Assembly: GCF_008365375.1 (NCBI RefSeq)
Contig: NZ_QOKW01000002.1
Coordinates: forward strand, 1-64,000
Direction of reading: 5' to 3'
Length of the DNA: 64,000 bases
Source of the DNA: Roseomonas genomospecies 6
GTDB taxonomy: Bacteria > Pseudomonadota > Alphaproteobacteria > Azospirillales > Azospirillaceae
Part shown: positions 27,379-36,985 of the stretch, one piece after another
Layout of the letters: the number at the start of each line of letters is the position of its first letter
Numbering within the stretch: the first letter of the stretch is position 1
Made by a program: the position numbers and the translations under genes
The notes under the pieces: generated by a model
What the model saw: the letters and a program-made list of their open reading frames with translations, nothing else
Told to the model about the DNA's origin: nothing
Databases searched by the model: none

Positions 27379-28065
27379 ATGCCCATGAAAATCCTAGACC
27401 ATCTGGAGGAGATTCTTATCGCCTTCCTGATGGCCGCGGCGACGACGATCATCTTCGTCGCCGTCGTTCACCGTTATGCTTCCGGCATCCCCGTTATCCA
27501 GGACTACATCCTTCACTGGAATTTGGCCTGGGCGCAGGAGCTGTGCATCTACATGTTCGTCTGGATGGCGAAGTTCGGTGCCGCCTACGGCGTCCGTACC
27601 GGCATCCATGTGGGTGTGGACGTCGTCATCAACCAGTTGTCCAGCCCGATGCGGTCGAAATTTATCGTGTTCGGCCTGCTGGCGGGTGCGCTGTTCACCG
27701 GGCTGGTCGGCACCATGGGCACCAATTTCGTCTGGCACATGTCGGACACCGAGCAGGTGTCGGCGGACCTGGAATGGCCGATGTGGATCATCTATCTGGC
27801 GATCCCGGTCGGCTCCTACCTGATGTGCTTCCGCTTCCTTCAGGTGATGGTGAATTTCCTGCGCACGGGCGAACTGCCGCACCACGACCACGGCCATGTC
27901 GAGGGCCTGGAGGAGGACAAGACCGACCCGCAGCGCGCCGCCCAGGACGTCAACTGGTACGAGATGGACGACAACCTGCACCCGCACGACATCGCCCATC
28001 ATGAAGGCCGCAAGACCGGCGGCAACCCGGCCAAAGGCGACGGGACCAAGGAGAACGACCGATGA
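27379..28065 (+). CDS. dctQ: TRAP transporter small permease DctQ with extended His-rich tail
   Basis: The four-helix small subunit of the TRAP membrane complex, linking to DctM. The 228-residue product has helices at about 12-34, 54-72, 92-112 and 133-155, with the family segment LAWAQELCIYMFVWMAKFGA. It is longer than most DctQ proteins because of a cytoplasmic tail from about residue 160 on, rich in His, Asp and Glu (LPHHDHGHVEG, NLHPHDIAHHEG). GGAG lies six nt before ATG 27379. The stop overlaps dctM by ATGA, so the two permeases are translationally coupled. Confidence 0.92.
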   Translation: MPMKILDHLEEILIAFLMAAATTIIFVAVVHRYASGIPVIQDYILHWNLAWAQELCIYMFVWMAKFGAAYGVRTGIHVGVDVVINQLSSPMRSKFIVFGLLAGALFTGLVGTMGTNFVWHMSDTEQVSADLEWPMWIIYLAIPVGSYLMCFRFLQVMVNFLRTGELPHHDHGHVEGLEEDKTDPQRAAQDVNWYEMDDNLHPHDIAHHEGRKTGGNPAKGDGTKENDR

Positions 28066-29360
28066 GCGCCGCGATCATCTTCGGCCTTCTGCTGATCCTG
28101 ATGCTGACCGGCATGCCGATCTCCATCTCGCTCGGCCTGACGGTTCTGACCTTCCTCTTCGCCTTCACCGACGTGCCGATCCAGGCCGTGGCGCTGAAGC
28201 TGTTCACCGGCATCGAGAAGTTCGAGATCATGGCGATCCCGTTCTTCATCCTGGCCGGCAACTTCCTGACGCACGGCGGCGTGGCGCGGCGCATGATCAA
28301 CTTCGCCACGGCCATGGTCGGCCACTGGCACGGCGGCCTCGGCCTTGCCGGCGTGATGGGCTGCGCCCTGTTCGCGGCGGTTTCCGGCTCCAGCCCGGCG
28401 ACGGTGGTGGCCATCGGCTCCATCGTGCTGCCGGCGATGGTGGCTCAGGGCTTCCCGAGGCAGTTCGGCGCCGGCGTCATCACCACGTCGGGCGCGCTGG
28501 GCATCCTGATCCCGCCGTCCATCGTGATGGTGATGTACTCGGTCGCCACCAGCGGCAGCCCGCACGCCGCCTCGGTCGGACAGCTCTTCATGGCGGGCGT
28601 CATCCCCGGCCTGATGCTGGCGTCGATTCTCGGCGGCGTCACTTGGTACCGCGCGCGCAAGTTCGGCTACCCCCGCCTGCCGAAGGCCAGCGGCGTCGAG
28701 CGGCTGAGGGCGTTCCGAGAGGCGATCTGGGGTCTTCTGCTGATCGTCATCGTCATCGGCGGCATCTATTCGGGCATCTTCACGCCGACCGAGGCCGCGG
28801 CGATGAGCGCCGTCTACGCCTTCATCATCGCGGTCTTCGTCTACAAGGACATGCCGCTGCGCGGCGTGCCGAAGGTGCTGCTGTCCTCGGCCAGCATGTC
28901 GGCGATGCTGCTCTACATCATCACGAACGCGGTGCTGTTCTCGTTCGTGCTGACGTCGGAGAACATCCCGCAGGGCATCGCCGACTGGATCGTCGCACAG
29001 GGCCTGGGCGTGATCGCCTTCCTTCTGGTGACGAACATCCTTCTGCTGATGGCCGGCAACTTCATGGAGCCGTCGTCGATCGTGCTCATCATGGCGCCGA
29101 TCCTGTTCCCGGTCGCCATCAAGCTGGGCATCGATCCGGTGCATTTCGGCATCATGATGGTCGTGAACATGGAGGTCGGCATGTGCCACCCGCCGGTGGG
29201 CCTGAACCTCTACGTCGCGTCGGGCATCACCAAGATGGGCATCACCGAGTTGACCGTGGCCGTCTGGCCGTGGTTGCTGGCGATGCTGGGCTTCCTGGTG
29301 CTGGTCACCTACGTGCCGATCGTCTCCCTGTGGCTGCCGCGTGCGCTGGGGATGATGTAA
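28062..29360 (+). CDS. dctM: TRAP transporter large permease DctM
   Basis: The large, sodium-coupled transport subunit of the dicarboxylate TRAP system. The 432-residue product has the expected dozen or so hydrophobic helices and the family motifs FFILAGNFLTHGGVARRMIN, SGSSPATVVAIGSI, GALGILIPPSIVMV and GMCHPPVGLNLYVASG. The start codon overlaps the dctQ stop. The operon closes with a strong palindromic terminator 24 nt downstream. Confidence 0.96.
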   Translation: MSAAIIFGLLLILMLTGMPISISLGLTVLTFLFAFTDVPIQAVALKLFTGIEKFEIMAIPFFILAGNFLTHGGVARRMINFATAMVGHWHGGLGLAGVMGCALFAAVSGSSPATVVAIGSIVLPAMVAQGFPRQFGAGVITTSGALGILIPPSIVMVMYSVATSGSPHAASVGQLFMAGVIPGLMLASILGGVTWYRARKFGYPRLPKASGVERLRAFREAIWGLLLIVIVIGGIYSGIFTPTEAAAMSAVYAFIIAVFVYKDMPLRGVPKVLLSSASMSAMLLYIITNAVLFSFVLTSENIPQGIADWIVAQGLGVIAFLLVTNILLLMAGNFMEPSSIVLIMAPILFPVAIKLGIDPVHFGIMMVVNMEVGMCHPPVGLNLYVASGITKMGITELTVAVWPWLLAMLGFLVLVTYVPIVSLWLPRALGMM

Positions 29361-29384
29361 TCTCCTGTCCGCGGGTGAAGCCCC

Positions 29385-29432
29385 AAAAGCAAAACCCCTC
29401 GCCGGAGCGCTCCGGCGAGGGGTTTTGCTTTT
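29385..29432. terminator. Perfect 48-bp palindrome, bidirectional terminator of dctPQM and yjdM
   Basis: Positions 29385-29408 are the exact reverse complement of 29409-29432, with no unpaired loop. The G+C core CCCCTCGCCGGAGC is followed by TTTTGCTTTT on both strands. It lies between convergent genes, 24 nt past dctM and 18 nt from the yjdM stop, and can terminate both. Confidence 0.92.
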
Positions 29433-29450
29433 CGGAGAAACCGGGTTCCG

Positions 29451-29810
29451 TCACGCCTTCTTGACGAACTCCGACTTCAGGTTCATCGCGCCGATGCCGT
29501 CGATCTTGCAGGCGATGTTGTGCCCGTCGGCCCCGTCCACCAGACGGATGTTCTTCACCTTGGTCCCGCCCTTGACGACGAGGGACGAACCCTTGACCTT
29601 CAGATCCTTGATGACGGTCACCGAATCGCCGTCGGTCAGCGCATTCCCGTTGGCGTCCCGCACCCCCTGATCCGCTGCGGCGTCCGCAACCGCGGCACCG
29701 TCGGCCTGCGGGTTCCATTCATGCGCGCACTCGGGGCAGATCCACAGCATGCCATCCTGATAGACATGCTCGGAGTTGCACTTCGGGCACTTCAATCCGT
29801 CTTCCATCAT
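29451..29810 (-). CDS. yjdM: PhnA-domain zinc-ribbon protein (YjdM)
   Basis: A 119-residue protein with an N-terminal zinc ribbon ([13 protein letters not shown] and CPECAHEW) and the C-terminal PhnA domain ([25 protein letters not shown]-type, [20 protein letters not shown]). Despite the old name it is not part of the C-P lyase; its role is unsettled. Two ATGs are adjacent at 29810 and 29807; the second is better spaced from GAGG. It lies 112 nt downstream of the chemoreceptor gene and shares its terminator with dctM. Confidence 0.9.
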   Translation of the reverse strand: MMEDGLKCPKCNSEHVYQDGMLWICPECAHEWNPQADGAAVADAAADQGVRDANGNALTDGDSVTVIKDLKVKGSSLVVKGGTKVKNIRLVDGADGHNIACKIDGIGAMNLKSEFVKKA

Positions 29811-29922
29811 CGTCCTCGCCGTTCGGGAGCGGCATCCTAGTGCGGCGGGGCGGAAACCGGAAACGCAAGTTGCCGGGGGCGGGCGTTTCCACCCGCCCTT
29901 CCCGTCCCTCGGGCGGCGCGGG

Positions 29923-31506
29923 CTACGCCGCCTTGATCGAGGAGAGGAACCTCTGCACCTCGTCGCGCAGCTCGACGAAGCGGGCCTGAAGGGTCTGGGC
30001 GACCTCCACCGACTGGCGGGCCGCCGTCGCCACCTCCGCCGACGCGCCGGAGGCAACCGCGATGCTGCGGGTCACCGTGTCGGCCTCGCCGGCCACGGTG
30101 CGGACCCTCTCGGCAATCTCCCCCGTCGCAGCCAACTGCTCCTCCACCGCGGACGCGATTTCCGACGAACGCTGGCTGAGCTGGCCGATGGTTTCGGTGA
30201 TGGCGCCGATGGCGGAGACGGTTTCCTGGGTCACCGACTGGATGGCGCCGATCTGGGCAGCGATCTCCTCCGTCGCCTTGGCGGTCTGGCTGGCGAGATT
30301 CTTCACCTCGCTCGCCACCACGGCGAAGCCCTTGCCCATCTCCCCCGCCCGTGCCGCCTCGATGGTCGCGTTCAGGGCAAGCAGGTTGGTCTGCCCGGCG
30401 ATGGAGGTGATCAGGCTGGTGATCTCGCCGATCTTGGCGGCGCCGGCGGCCAGAGCCTCCACCGTCTTGCGGCTGGCATCGGCGCGGTCGATCGCCTGGG
30501 CGGAGATGGCGACCGACTGCTTCACGCTGTCGGCGATGCCGCGGATCGACTGGGTGAGCTGTTCCGCCGCGGCGCTGGCGGTCTGCACGGTGCGGCTGGT
30601 CTCGTCGGCGGCGCCGGCCACCGAGGCGTTGCACTGGTCGGCGCGCAGCGCGCTGTCCAGCATGCTGCCGGCGCTGCCCTTCATCTGCGAGGCGGCGGCG
30701 GAGGCCTCGCCGACCGTCGCCTGGACCGAGCGGTCGAAATCGGCGGCGAGGCGGGTCAGCCGTTCGCCGCGATGGGCCTCCTCCGCCTGACGGGCCAGCT
30801 TCTCGGCTTCGAGCTGCTGCCGGTGCTGGGCGTTCTGGCGCAGCACGTCGATGGTCCGGGCCATGGCGCCCATCTCGTCGCGGCGGTCCAGGGCCGGGAC
30901 GGCAACCGCATAGTCCCCCTGGGCCAGCCGCCCGACCATGGCGGTGATCTGCATCAGCGGGCGCGTGATGGCCGACACGACGAGGTAGAGCGCCGCCATG
31001 ATGGCGAGGAAGGCGACCGCCCCGACCGCGCTCTGGGTCACCGCGTCGGCGGTCACCCGCGCCTCCACCCGGTCCGTGCGCAGGCGCAGGACGAACTCGC
31101 CGATGGTCTTGCGCTGACCGGCCTGCCCGCCGACAATGGGCTTCACCACCTCGATGAAGCCCTTCGCGGCTTTGGTGTCGCCGACCTCGGCCACCAGCTT
31201 GGCCTTGTCGTCGCGCACCAGCGCGCCGAGGAAATCCGGGTCGGAGGACGGCGCCCTGGCGACCTCGCGCACCTGCTCGGTGTCGAAGTCGTAAAGCGGG
31301 ATGGCCGCCGCGCGGGCCTGGAGCGTGGCCACCATGTCGGCGCGGGCCGCCAGCGTCTCCTTCGCCTGATGGGCCGAACCGTGCACGCCCCAGGCGATGG
31401 CCAGCACCTGATAGACCAGAAGCACGCCGCCGATCAGAAGCAGCGCCCGCAGGCGCAGTCCCAATCCACCGCCCTGATTCCCGCTCGCCGACCCATTGAC
31501 CGTCAT
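29923..31506 (-). CDS. Methyl-accepting chemotaxis protein
   Basis: A 527-residue transmembrane chemoreceptor: helix near 20-40, a short periplasmic domain (about 41-165), helix near 163-185, HAMP, and a signalling domain whose hairpin tip reads [20 protein letters not shown]. It ends with a helix lacking the NWETF-type CheR tether. The ligand domain is only about 120 residues. A periplasmic solute-binding protein gene lies 64 nt upstream in the same direction and is probably cotranscribed, suggesting indirect sensing through that protein. No che genes are adjacent, so it feeds a chemotaxis system encoded elsewhere. Confidence 0.93.
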   Translation of the reverse strand: MTVNGSASGNQGGGLGLRLRALLLIGGVLLVYQVLAIAWGVHGSAHQAKETLAARADMVATLQARAAAIPLYDFDTEQVREVARAPSSDPDFLGALVRDDKAKLVAEVGDTKAAKGFIEVVKPIVGGQAGQRKTIGEFVLRLRTDRVEARVTADAVTQSAVGAVAFLAIMAALYLVVSAITRPLMQITAMVGRLAQGDYAVAVPALDRRDEMGAMARTIDVLRQNAQHRQQLEAEKLARQAEEAHRGERLTRLAADFDRSVQATVGEASAAASQMKGSAGSMLDSALRADQCNASVAGAADETSRTVQTASAAAEQLTQSIRGIADSVKQSVAISAQAIDRADASRKTVEALAAGAAKIGEITSLITSIAGQTNLLALNATIEAARAGEMGKGFAVVASEVKNLASQTAKATEEIAAQIGAIQSVTQETVSAIGAITETIGQLSQRSSEIASAVEEQLAATGEIAERVRTVAGEADTVTRSIAVASGASAEVATAARQSVEVAQTLQARFVELRDEVQRFLSSIKAA

Positions 31507-31570
31507 GATCCGCCCTTTTCCTAAGCTTGGGAACCGCCTTGCTGAACGGCCGGCGCCGCCAGCCGCGGCG

Positions 31571-32326
31571 TTACTGGGTCGCCTTGAAGCCGGCTTCGAG
31601 CTTCGCGAGAACCGCCTCGGCGTCCGGAGTCTTCTTCGACACGACGATGTAGACGTCCAGGCTCTGGACCGGCGTGGCCTTCAGCTCCGGCAGGGCCTTC
31701 CCGCCCAGCGCCTGCTGCATCGGCAGGGAATATTGCAGAAGCGTCGGCGCGCGCCCGGCCTGGAGAAGCTGGAGCGCCTGATCGGCGGTGCGCGCATCGA
31801 TCAGTTGCACCTTGTTGGCCGGGTCCTCCATCCAGACACGCCAGCCGCCATAGGAATAGCCGTTCAGCGCGATGACCGCCTTGCCCGACAGGTCCTCCTT
31901 CGCCTTCACCGCCGGGGCTTCGCCGATGCCGTAGGCGTTCAGCTCGATCCGGGCGATGGGAGCGGCGCTGACCAGCGTGGCGCCTTCGAATTCCTTGACC
32001 GTGCGGATGCCCAGGAAGACGTTGAACTCGCCGTCCGCGATCCCGGAGAAGAGACGGCGGGCCGGCGCCGATTCGGCGGTGTAGGCGATGCCCGCGGCCT
32101 TGGCGGCCTTGTCGAAGGCTTCGATCAGGCTGCCCTTCGCGGTGCCGCCGTCGGTCTGGGTGTAGGGCGGAAACTCCACATAGCCCAGCTTGACGCCGTC
32201 CGCCCGTGCCGCGGCGATCCCCGGAGCGGCCATTCCGGCGATGGCGCCGATCATCGCCCCGAACAGGGTGCCCAGCGCCCCGTTCCGCAGAGTCCGCCGG
32301 ACGCTTCCGGCAACGTTCGCGTTCAT
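31571..32326 (-). CDS. Periplasmic solute-binding protein (SBP_bac_3 family)
   Basis: A 251-residue exported protein. After a long signal segment ending near AAARADG (about residue 43) it reads [27 protein letters not shown], the start pattern of amino-acid-type (family 3) binding proteins. A later segment, [20 protein letters not shown], is typical of their C-terminal lobe. No ABC permease or ATPase gene is nearby; the next gene is a chemoreceptor, so it may serve sensing rather than uptake. AAGGAAAG lies ahead of the ATG. The ligand is unknown; polar amino acids or small organic acids are plausible. Confidence 0.82.
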   Translation of the reverse strand: MNANVAGSVRRTLRNGALGTLFGAMIGAIAGMAAPGIAAARADGVKLGYVEFPPYTQTDGGTAKGSLIEAFDKAAKAAGIAYTAESAPARRLFSGIADGEFNVFLGIRTVKEFEGATLVSAAPIARIELNAYGIGEAPAVKAKEDLSGKAVIALNGYSYGGWRVWMEDPANKVQLIDARTADQALQLLQAGRAPTLLQYSLPMQQALGGKALPELKATPVQSLDVYIVVSKKTPDAEAVLAKLEAGFKATQ

Positions 32327-32549
32327 AAGGCTTTCCTTTGTCGTGTCGTTTCGCTCTTTCAGCGGCGCCTATGCCGACTCAAGCGAGCATTTTGAAGGAA
32401 ACATACATCTTTCCACGATGCGTCTCCACAAGGATAGGGCTGCAATATTGAAATCTGATGGCAGCCCTTAAACAATCCCGACCGGTTGCGGAAAGCGTGA
32501 TGCCGGACATAAGCTGCCCTTCGCTTTACCCGCGCCGAGGCGTCCCTCC

Positions 32550-34601
32550 GTGACTTCCGTCTTCCTGCCGACCGCCTGCCCGCACGATTGCCCCAGCACC
32601 TGCGCCCTGGAGGTGGAGCGGCTGGCGCCGGACCGCATCGGCAAGGTGCGCGGGGCCGCCGCCAACAGCTACACGGCGGGCGTCATCTGCGCGAAGGTCA
32701 GCCGCTACGCGGAGCGCGCGCACTCCCCCGACCGGCTGAAGACGCCGCTGCGGCGCACCGGCCCGAAGGGGTCCGGCCAATGGGCGGAGATCGGCTGGGA
32801 CGAGGCGCTGGACCGCATCGCCGACGCCTTCCTGGACGCCGAGCGGCGTTACGGACCCGAAGCCGTCTGGCCCTACTTCTACGCCGGCACCATGGGGCTG
32901 GTGCAGCGCGGCGCCATCCAGCGGCTGCGCCACGCGAAGGGCTATTCCCGGCAGATCAGCACGGTCTGCGACACCCCGGCCAACATGGGCTGGCTGGCCG
33001 GCCACGGCGACATCCGCGGGGCCGACCCGCGCGAGATGGCGGACAGCGATCTGATCGTGAACTGGGGCGGCAATCCGGTGGCGACCCAGGTCAACGTGAT
33101 GACCCACGTCAGCCGGGCCCGAAAGGGCCGCGGGGCGAAGCTGGTCACCGTCGATCCCTACCGCACCGGCACGGCGGAGGTGTCGGACATCCATCTGATG
33201 CTGCGCCCCGGCACCGACGGCGCGCTGGCCTGCGCGGTGATGCACGTCCTGTTCCGCGAAGGACTGGCCGACCGCGCCTATCTCGACCGTTACGCCGCCG
33301 GGGCGGACCGGCTGGAGGCGCATCTCGCCACCCGCACGCCGGAATGGGCGGCGGCCATCACCGGCCTGACGGTGGAGGAGATCACCGGATTCGCCCGCCT
33401 CTACGGGGTCACCAGGCGCAGCTATCTGCGGCTCGGCTACGGTCTGACGCGCGGCCACAACGGGGCGGCGCAGATGCACGCGGTGTCCTGCCTGCCCGTG
33501 GTCACCGGCGCCTGGGCGCACAAGGGCGGCGGGGCGCTCTACTGCTCCTCCGGCATCTACAGCATCGACCGCACCCTGTCGGAGGGGTTGGACCGTCTGG
33601 ACACGTCGGTCCGCGGCTTCGACCAGTCGCGCATCGGCGCGGTGCTGACGGGGGAGGACATCGCGGGCGGCCCGCCCGTCACCGCCATGCTGATCCAGAA
33701 CACCAACCCGGCGGCGATCTGCCCGGACAGCGCCCGCGTCCGCCGGGGTTTCCTGCGCGACGACCTGTTCGTGGCGGTGCACGAGCAGTTCATGACCGAC
33801 ACGGCGCAGTTGGCCGACATCGTCATCCCCGCCACCACCTTCCTGGAGCATGACGACCTCTACCGCGGCGGCGGCCAGATGCACATCCTGATCGGCCGCA
33901 AGGTGATCGAGCCGCAGTTCGAGGCGCGTGAAAACCACCGGGTAATCTCCGAACTGGCCCGCCGGGTCGGCGCCGAGCATCCGGGATTCGGCATGAGCGC
34001 GCTGGAGATCATCGATTCCATGCTCAGGACCTCCGGCCTGACCGACGCCGCCACCCTGACCGAGCGGCGCTGGATCGACGCCCAGCCGGATTTCGAAACC
34101 TCGCATTTCCTCAACGGATTCGCCTTCCCGGACGGGCGGTTCCGCTTCGCGCCGGACTGGGCGGCGCTCGGCCCCTACGGCGCCGGCCAGTTGCCGGACC
34201 TGCCGGACCATATGACGCCGGGCCGCCCGGCGGACGCGGAGCATCCCTTCCGCCTCGTCACCGCCCCGGCGCGGCAGTTCCTGAACTCCAGCTTCACCGA
34301 GACGGTGACCGCCCAGCGCCGCGAAGGCCGCCCCACCGCCCTGATCCATCCGGAGGACGCGGCAAGCCTCGCCCTGGCCGAAGGCGACGCCGTGCGCCTC
34401 GGCAACCGGCAGGGCAGCGTCGTCGTCCACGCCAAACCCTTCGCCGGGGTGCCGCGCGGGGTGGTGATCGTGGAGGGCATCTGGCCGAACGGGGCCTTCG
34501 TGGAGGGGATCGGGATCAACACCCTGACCTCGCCCGAACCGGTTCCCCCCGCGGGCGGAGCCGCCTTCCACGATACGGCGGTGTGGCTGCGCGCGGCGTG
34601 A
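32550..34601 (+). CDS. Molybdopterin-dependent oxidoreductase (DMSO reductase family) with [4Fe-4S]
   Basis: A 683-residue cytoplasmic-type molybdoenzyme without a Tat signal. The N-terminal cluster motif is C10-x3-C14-x3-C18-x28-C47 (CPHDCPSTC, then GVICAKV). Molybdopterin-binding segments include DLIVNWGGNPVAT, VTVDPYRTGTAEVSD and NTNPAAICPD; the C-terminal dinucleotide-binding domain runs from about 575 (HPFRLVTAPARQFLN, then LALAEGDAVRLGNRQGSV). The family includes formate dehydrogenase-like and uncharacterised enzymes; the substrate cannot be assigned. Start GTG 32550 has GAGG nine nt upstream. It is followed after 130 nt by nitronate monooxygenase; no redox subunit is adjacent. Confidence 0.87.
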   Translation: MTSVFLPTACPHDCPSTCALEVERLAPDRIGKVRGAAANSYTAGVICAKVSRYAERAHSPDRLKTPLRRTGPKGSGQWAEIGWDEALDRIADAFLDAERRYGPEAVWPYFYAGTMGLVQRGAIQRLRHAKGYSRQISTVCDTPANMGWLAGHGDIRGADPREMADSDLIVNWGGNPVATQVNVMTHVSRARKGRGAKLVTVDPYRTGTAEVSDIHLMLRPGTDGALACAVMHVLFREGLADRAYLDRYAAGADRLEAHLATRTPEWAAAITGLTVEEITGFARLYGVTRRSYLRLGYGLTRGHNGAAQMHAVSCLPVVTGAWAHKGGGALYCSSGIYSIDRTLSEGLDRLDTSVRGFDQSRIGAVLTGEDIAGGPPVTAMLIQNTNPAAICPDSARVRRGFLRDDLFVAVHEQFMTDTAQLADIVIPATTFLEHDDLYRGGGQMHILIGRKVIEPQFEARENHRVISELARRVGAEHPGFGMSALEIIDSMLRTSGLTDAATLTERRWIDAQPDFETSHFLNGFAFPDGRFRFAPDWAALGPYGAGQLPDLPDHMTPGRPADAEHPFRLVTAPARQFLNSSFTETVTAQRREGRPTALIHPEDAASLALAEGDAVRLGNRQGSVVVHAKPFAGVPRGVVIVEGIWPNGAFVEGIGINTLTSPEPVPPAGGAAFHDTAVWLRAA

Positions 34602-34731
34602 AGCGCGCGCGGCCTTCATCACCGAACATGATCCGTCCCATCTGAACAAATCATTTTTCACGATGGGCGGACTGCCCTAGCCTCCCTCCTTCAGCCTGCA
34701 ATGGCAGAACACCAAAGGCGGAGGGCGCGCG

Positions 34732-35826
34732 ATGCCGATCCACACCAGTTTGACGCAGCGGCTTGGCCTGTCCTGTCCCATCGTCCAGGCTCCGATGGCC
34801 GGGGGTGCCGACACGGCGGATCTCGTGGCCGCGGTGGGCGAGGCGGGCGGCATCGGCTTCGTCGGAGCGGCCTACCTGACCCCGGACCAGATCGCGGAGC
34901 GGGCGCGGGCCATCCGCTCCCGGACCTCCTGCCCCTTCGGGATCAACCTGTTCGCCCCCCTGCCCGCGACCGCCATGCCGGAGGCCGAAGAGGTTGCGGC
35001 TGCGGTCGCCCGGATCGCGCGCTATCACGCCGACCTCGGCCTGCCCGCTCCCGGAACGCCGTCCTTGGGCGCCGACGGTTTCGCCGCCCAGATGGCGGCG
35101 GCGCTGGACAGCGGCGCGTCGGCCTTCAGCTTCACCTTCGGCATTCCGTCCGCCGACGCGCTGGCCGCCATCAAGGCGCGGGGCATGCTCCTGATGGGGA
35201 CGGCGACCAGCGTGGAGGAGGCCGTGGCGCTGGAGCGGGCCGGCATGGACGCCGTGATCGCCCAAGGCGCAGAGGCCGGCGGCCATCGCGGCAGCTTTGC
35301 CACAGGTCCGGAAGAGGTGGATTTCGCCGCCGGTCTGGTCGGGACCATGGCGCTCGTCCCGCAGGTGGTGGACGCGGTCAATCTGCCGGTGGTGGCGTCC
35401 GGCGGCATCATGGACGGGCGCGGCATCGCGGCGGCGCTGGCCTTGGGCGCTGCCGGCGTACAGATGGGCACCGCCTTCCTGACCTGCGCGGAGGCCGGCA
35501 TCCCCGAAGTGCACAAACGGGCGATCCTCGACGCGCGCGAAACGCAGACGCGCGTCACCCGCGCCTTCTCGGGCCGTCCGGCGCGCGGCATCGTGAACCG
35601 GGTGATGGACGACATCCCGGACGACGACGCCCTGCCCTTTCCCCTTCAGAACGCGCTGACCCGCCCGATGCGCACCGCCGCCGCGCAGCAGGGCCGGGCG
35701 GAGTTCCTGTCGCTCTGGGCCGGACAGGGCGTCCGACTGGCGCGGCGGCAGACGGCGGCGGAGTTGATGGCGCGGCTGGTGGGTGAAACCGACACCGTGG
35801 TTCGGCGCCTGAGCGGTGATGCCTGA
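34732..35826 (+). CDS. Nitronate monooxygenase (FMN-dependent)
   Basis: Oxidises alkyl nitronates, such as the toxin propionate 3-nitronate, to aldehyde and nitrite using FMN and O2. The 364-residue TIM-barrel protein has the FMN-binding start PIVQAPMAGG, the catalytic-His motif AQGAEAGGHRG, and phosphate-binding PVVASGGIMDGRGIAAALA with GAAGVQMGTAF, which places it in class I. GGAGG lies close before ATG 34732. The nearby oxidoreductase may be in the same transcript, but a shared pathway is not evident. It stops three nt from the convergent GGDEF gene. Confidence 0.92.
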   Translation: MPIHTSLTQRLGLSCPIVQAPMAGGADTADLVAAVGEAGGIGFVGAAYLTPDQIAERARAIRSRTSCPFGINLFAPLPATAMPEAEEVAAAVARIARYHADLGLPAPGTPSLGADGFAAQMAAALDSGASAFSFTFGIPSADALAAIKARGMLLMGTATSVEEAVALERAGMDAVIAQGAEAGGHRGSFATGPEEVDFAAGLVGTMALVPQVVDAVNLPVVASGGIMDGRGIAAALALGAAGVQMGTAFLTCAEAGIPEVHKRAILDARETQTRVTRAFSGRPARGIVNRVMDDIPDDDALPFPLQNALTRPMRTAAAQQGRAEFLSLWAGQGVRLARRQTAAELMARLVGETDTVVRRLSGDA

Positions 35827-35829
35827 CGG

Positions 35830-36867
35830 CTAACCCGCCACCGATTCCTCGGCGCAGACGCGGTTCCGCCCGCCGCGTTTGGCGGTGTAGAGCGCTTCGT
35901 CCGCGCGGCGCATCAGGGCAAGCAGATCCTCGCCGGGCCGGTACTCCGCCGCGCCGACCGACAGGGTGACCGAGCCGTAATTGGCGTTGCGCGACCGGTT
36001 GATGATCTGCCGCGACCCGACGGAGGCGCGAAGCTGCTCCGCCAGCGTCACCGCGTTCGCGAGGCCCGTGTGGGGCAGGATGACGCTGAACTCCTCCCCG
36101 CCGTAGCGGGCGACGGTGTCGCGCCCCTTCACCCCCTCCGTCAGCACCTTGGCGACCAGCTTCAGCACATGGTCGCCGACCAGATGGCCGTGGGTGTCGT
36201 TGAAGCGCTTGAAATGGTCGATGTCCACCATCAGCAGGGTCATCGGCATGCCGGTCTGCGTCGCCGCTTCCGCGGCGGCGGCCAGCGCCATATCGAAGCC
36301 GCGCCGGTTGGCGATGCCGGTCAGCCCGTCGGTCATCGCCTCCCGCCGCGCGGAATCCAGAACGACGCGCAGTTCGGCAAGCTGTTGGCTGGATTCCAGA
36401 AGCTGGCTTTGCAGGCGGGTCTGGCGATCCACGATGGCGGTCGTCTCCGCCGCGATCGCCGCCACCATGGCGCGCAGTTCGGCCAGGGTCAGCGGTTGGT
36501 CCAATTCCCCGCGGAAGCCGGCCAGGGTCTGCCCGTAGCGGTCGGTCTCCGACCCCACGCTTCCCAACTGGTCCAGGATGCGGCCCAACGCGACGCGCGC
36601 CCGGTCCGACGTTTCGCGAATGGCCTGGGTTTCGGCGTCCAGCGTGAAGAAGCGCTTGTACAGCTCGTCGCAATGGCTTTGCGACAGGATGGCGCCGTCG
36701 CGCTGTGCCAGTTCGATGGCGCGCGTCAGATCGGGATTCTGCCCGCCGAAATAGGCGTACCAGAGGGTGAAGTTCTCCGGATTCGGCAACAGGCCGTTGG
36801 CGATGATCCGATCCATGGCACGGTCCGCGAGAACACGCGCCTTCTCGAAATCCTCATCGCCTGCCAT
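35830..36867 (-). CDS. GGDEF diguanylate cyclase
   Basis: Makes cyclic di-GMP from two GTP. The 345-residue soluble protein has an N-terminal helical region (about 1-170, with FEKARVLADRAMDRI and ENFTLWYAYFGGQNP, a pattern shared by many alphaproteobacterial cyclases) and a GGDEF domain from about 180 with the intact active site GGEEF (256-260) and substrate Asp in VDIDHFKRFND. The inhibitory I-site, normally RxxD, reads KGRD at 247-250, so product inhibition may be weakened. It lies 118 nt downstream of the exported pentapeptide gene, with a candidate -10 box between them. Input signal unknown. Confidence 0.93.
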   Translation of the reverse strand: MAGDEDFEKARVLADRAMDRIIANGLLPNPENFTLWYAYFGGQNPDLTRAIELAQRDGAILSQSHCDELYKRFFTLDAETQAIRETSDRARVALGRILDQLGSVGSETDRYGQTLAGFRGELDQPLTLAELRAMVAAIAAETTAIVDRQTRLQSQLLESSQQLAELRVVLDSARREAMTDGLTGIANRRGFDMALAAAAEAATQTGMPMTLLMVDIDHFKRFNDTHGHLVGDHVLKLVAKVLTEGVKGRDTVARYGGEEFSVILPHTGLANAVTLAEQLRASVGSRQIINRSRNANYGSVTLSVGAAEYRPGEDLLALMRRADEALYTAKRGGRNRVCAEESVAG

Positions 36868-36946
36868 CGCCGTCGCCTTTCCACTGAGTCACGGGAAAGG
36901 CTACCGCAGCGGGAAACGGGCGGGCAAGCGACTTTCGGAAAGGGTC

Positions 36947-36952
36947 ATTATA
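36947..36952 (-). promoter_or_regulatory. Candidate -10 box for the GGDEF gene
   Basis: On the minus strand this reads TATAAT, within CGTAATATAATGACC, 80 nt before the cyclase start. It stands out in this GC-rich sequence. No good TTGACA lies 16-18 nt upstream, so a factor-dependent promoter is possible. It would let the cyclase be expressed apart from the pentapeptide gene. Confidence 0.4.
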
Positions 36953-36985
36953 TTACGGTATCAGGCAAATTTACTTGCTGCCTTA

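Noticed and set aside
29451..29810. Phosphonoacetate hydrolase function from the PhnA name
   Set aside because: The PhnA domain with zinc ribbon is a different, uncharacterised family; no phosphonate genes are near.
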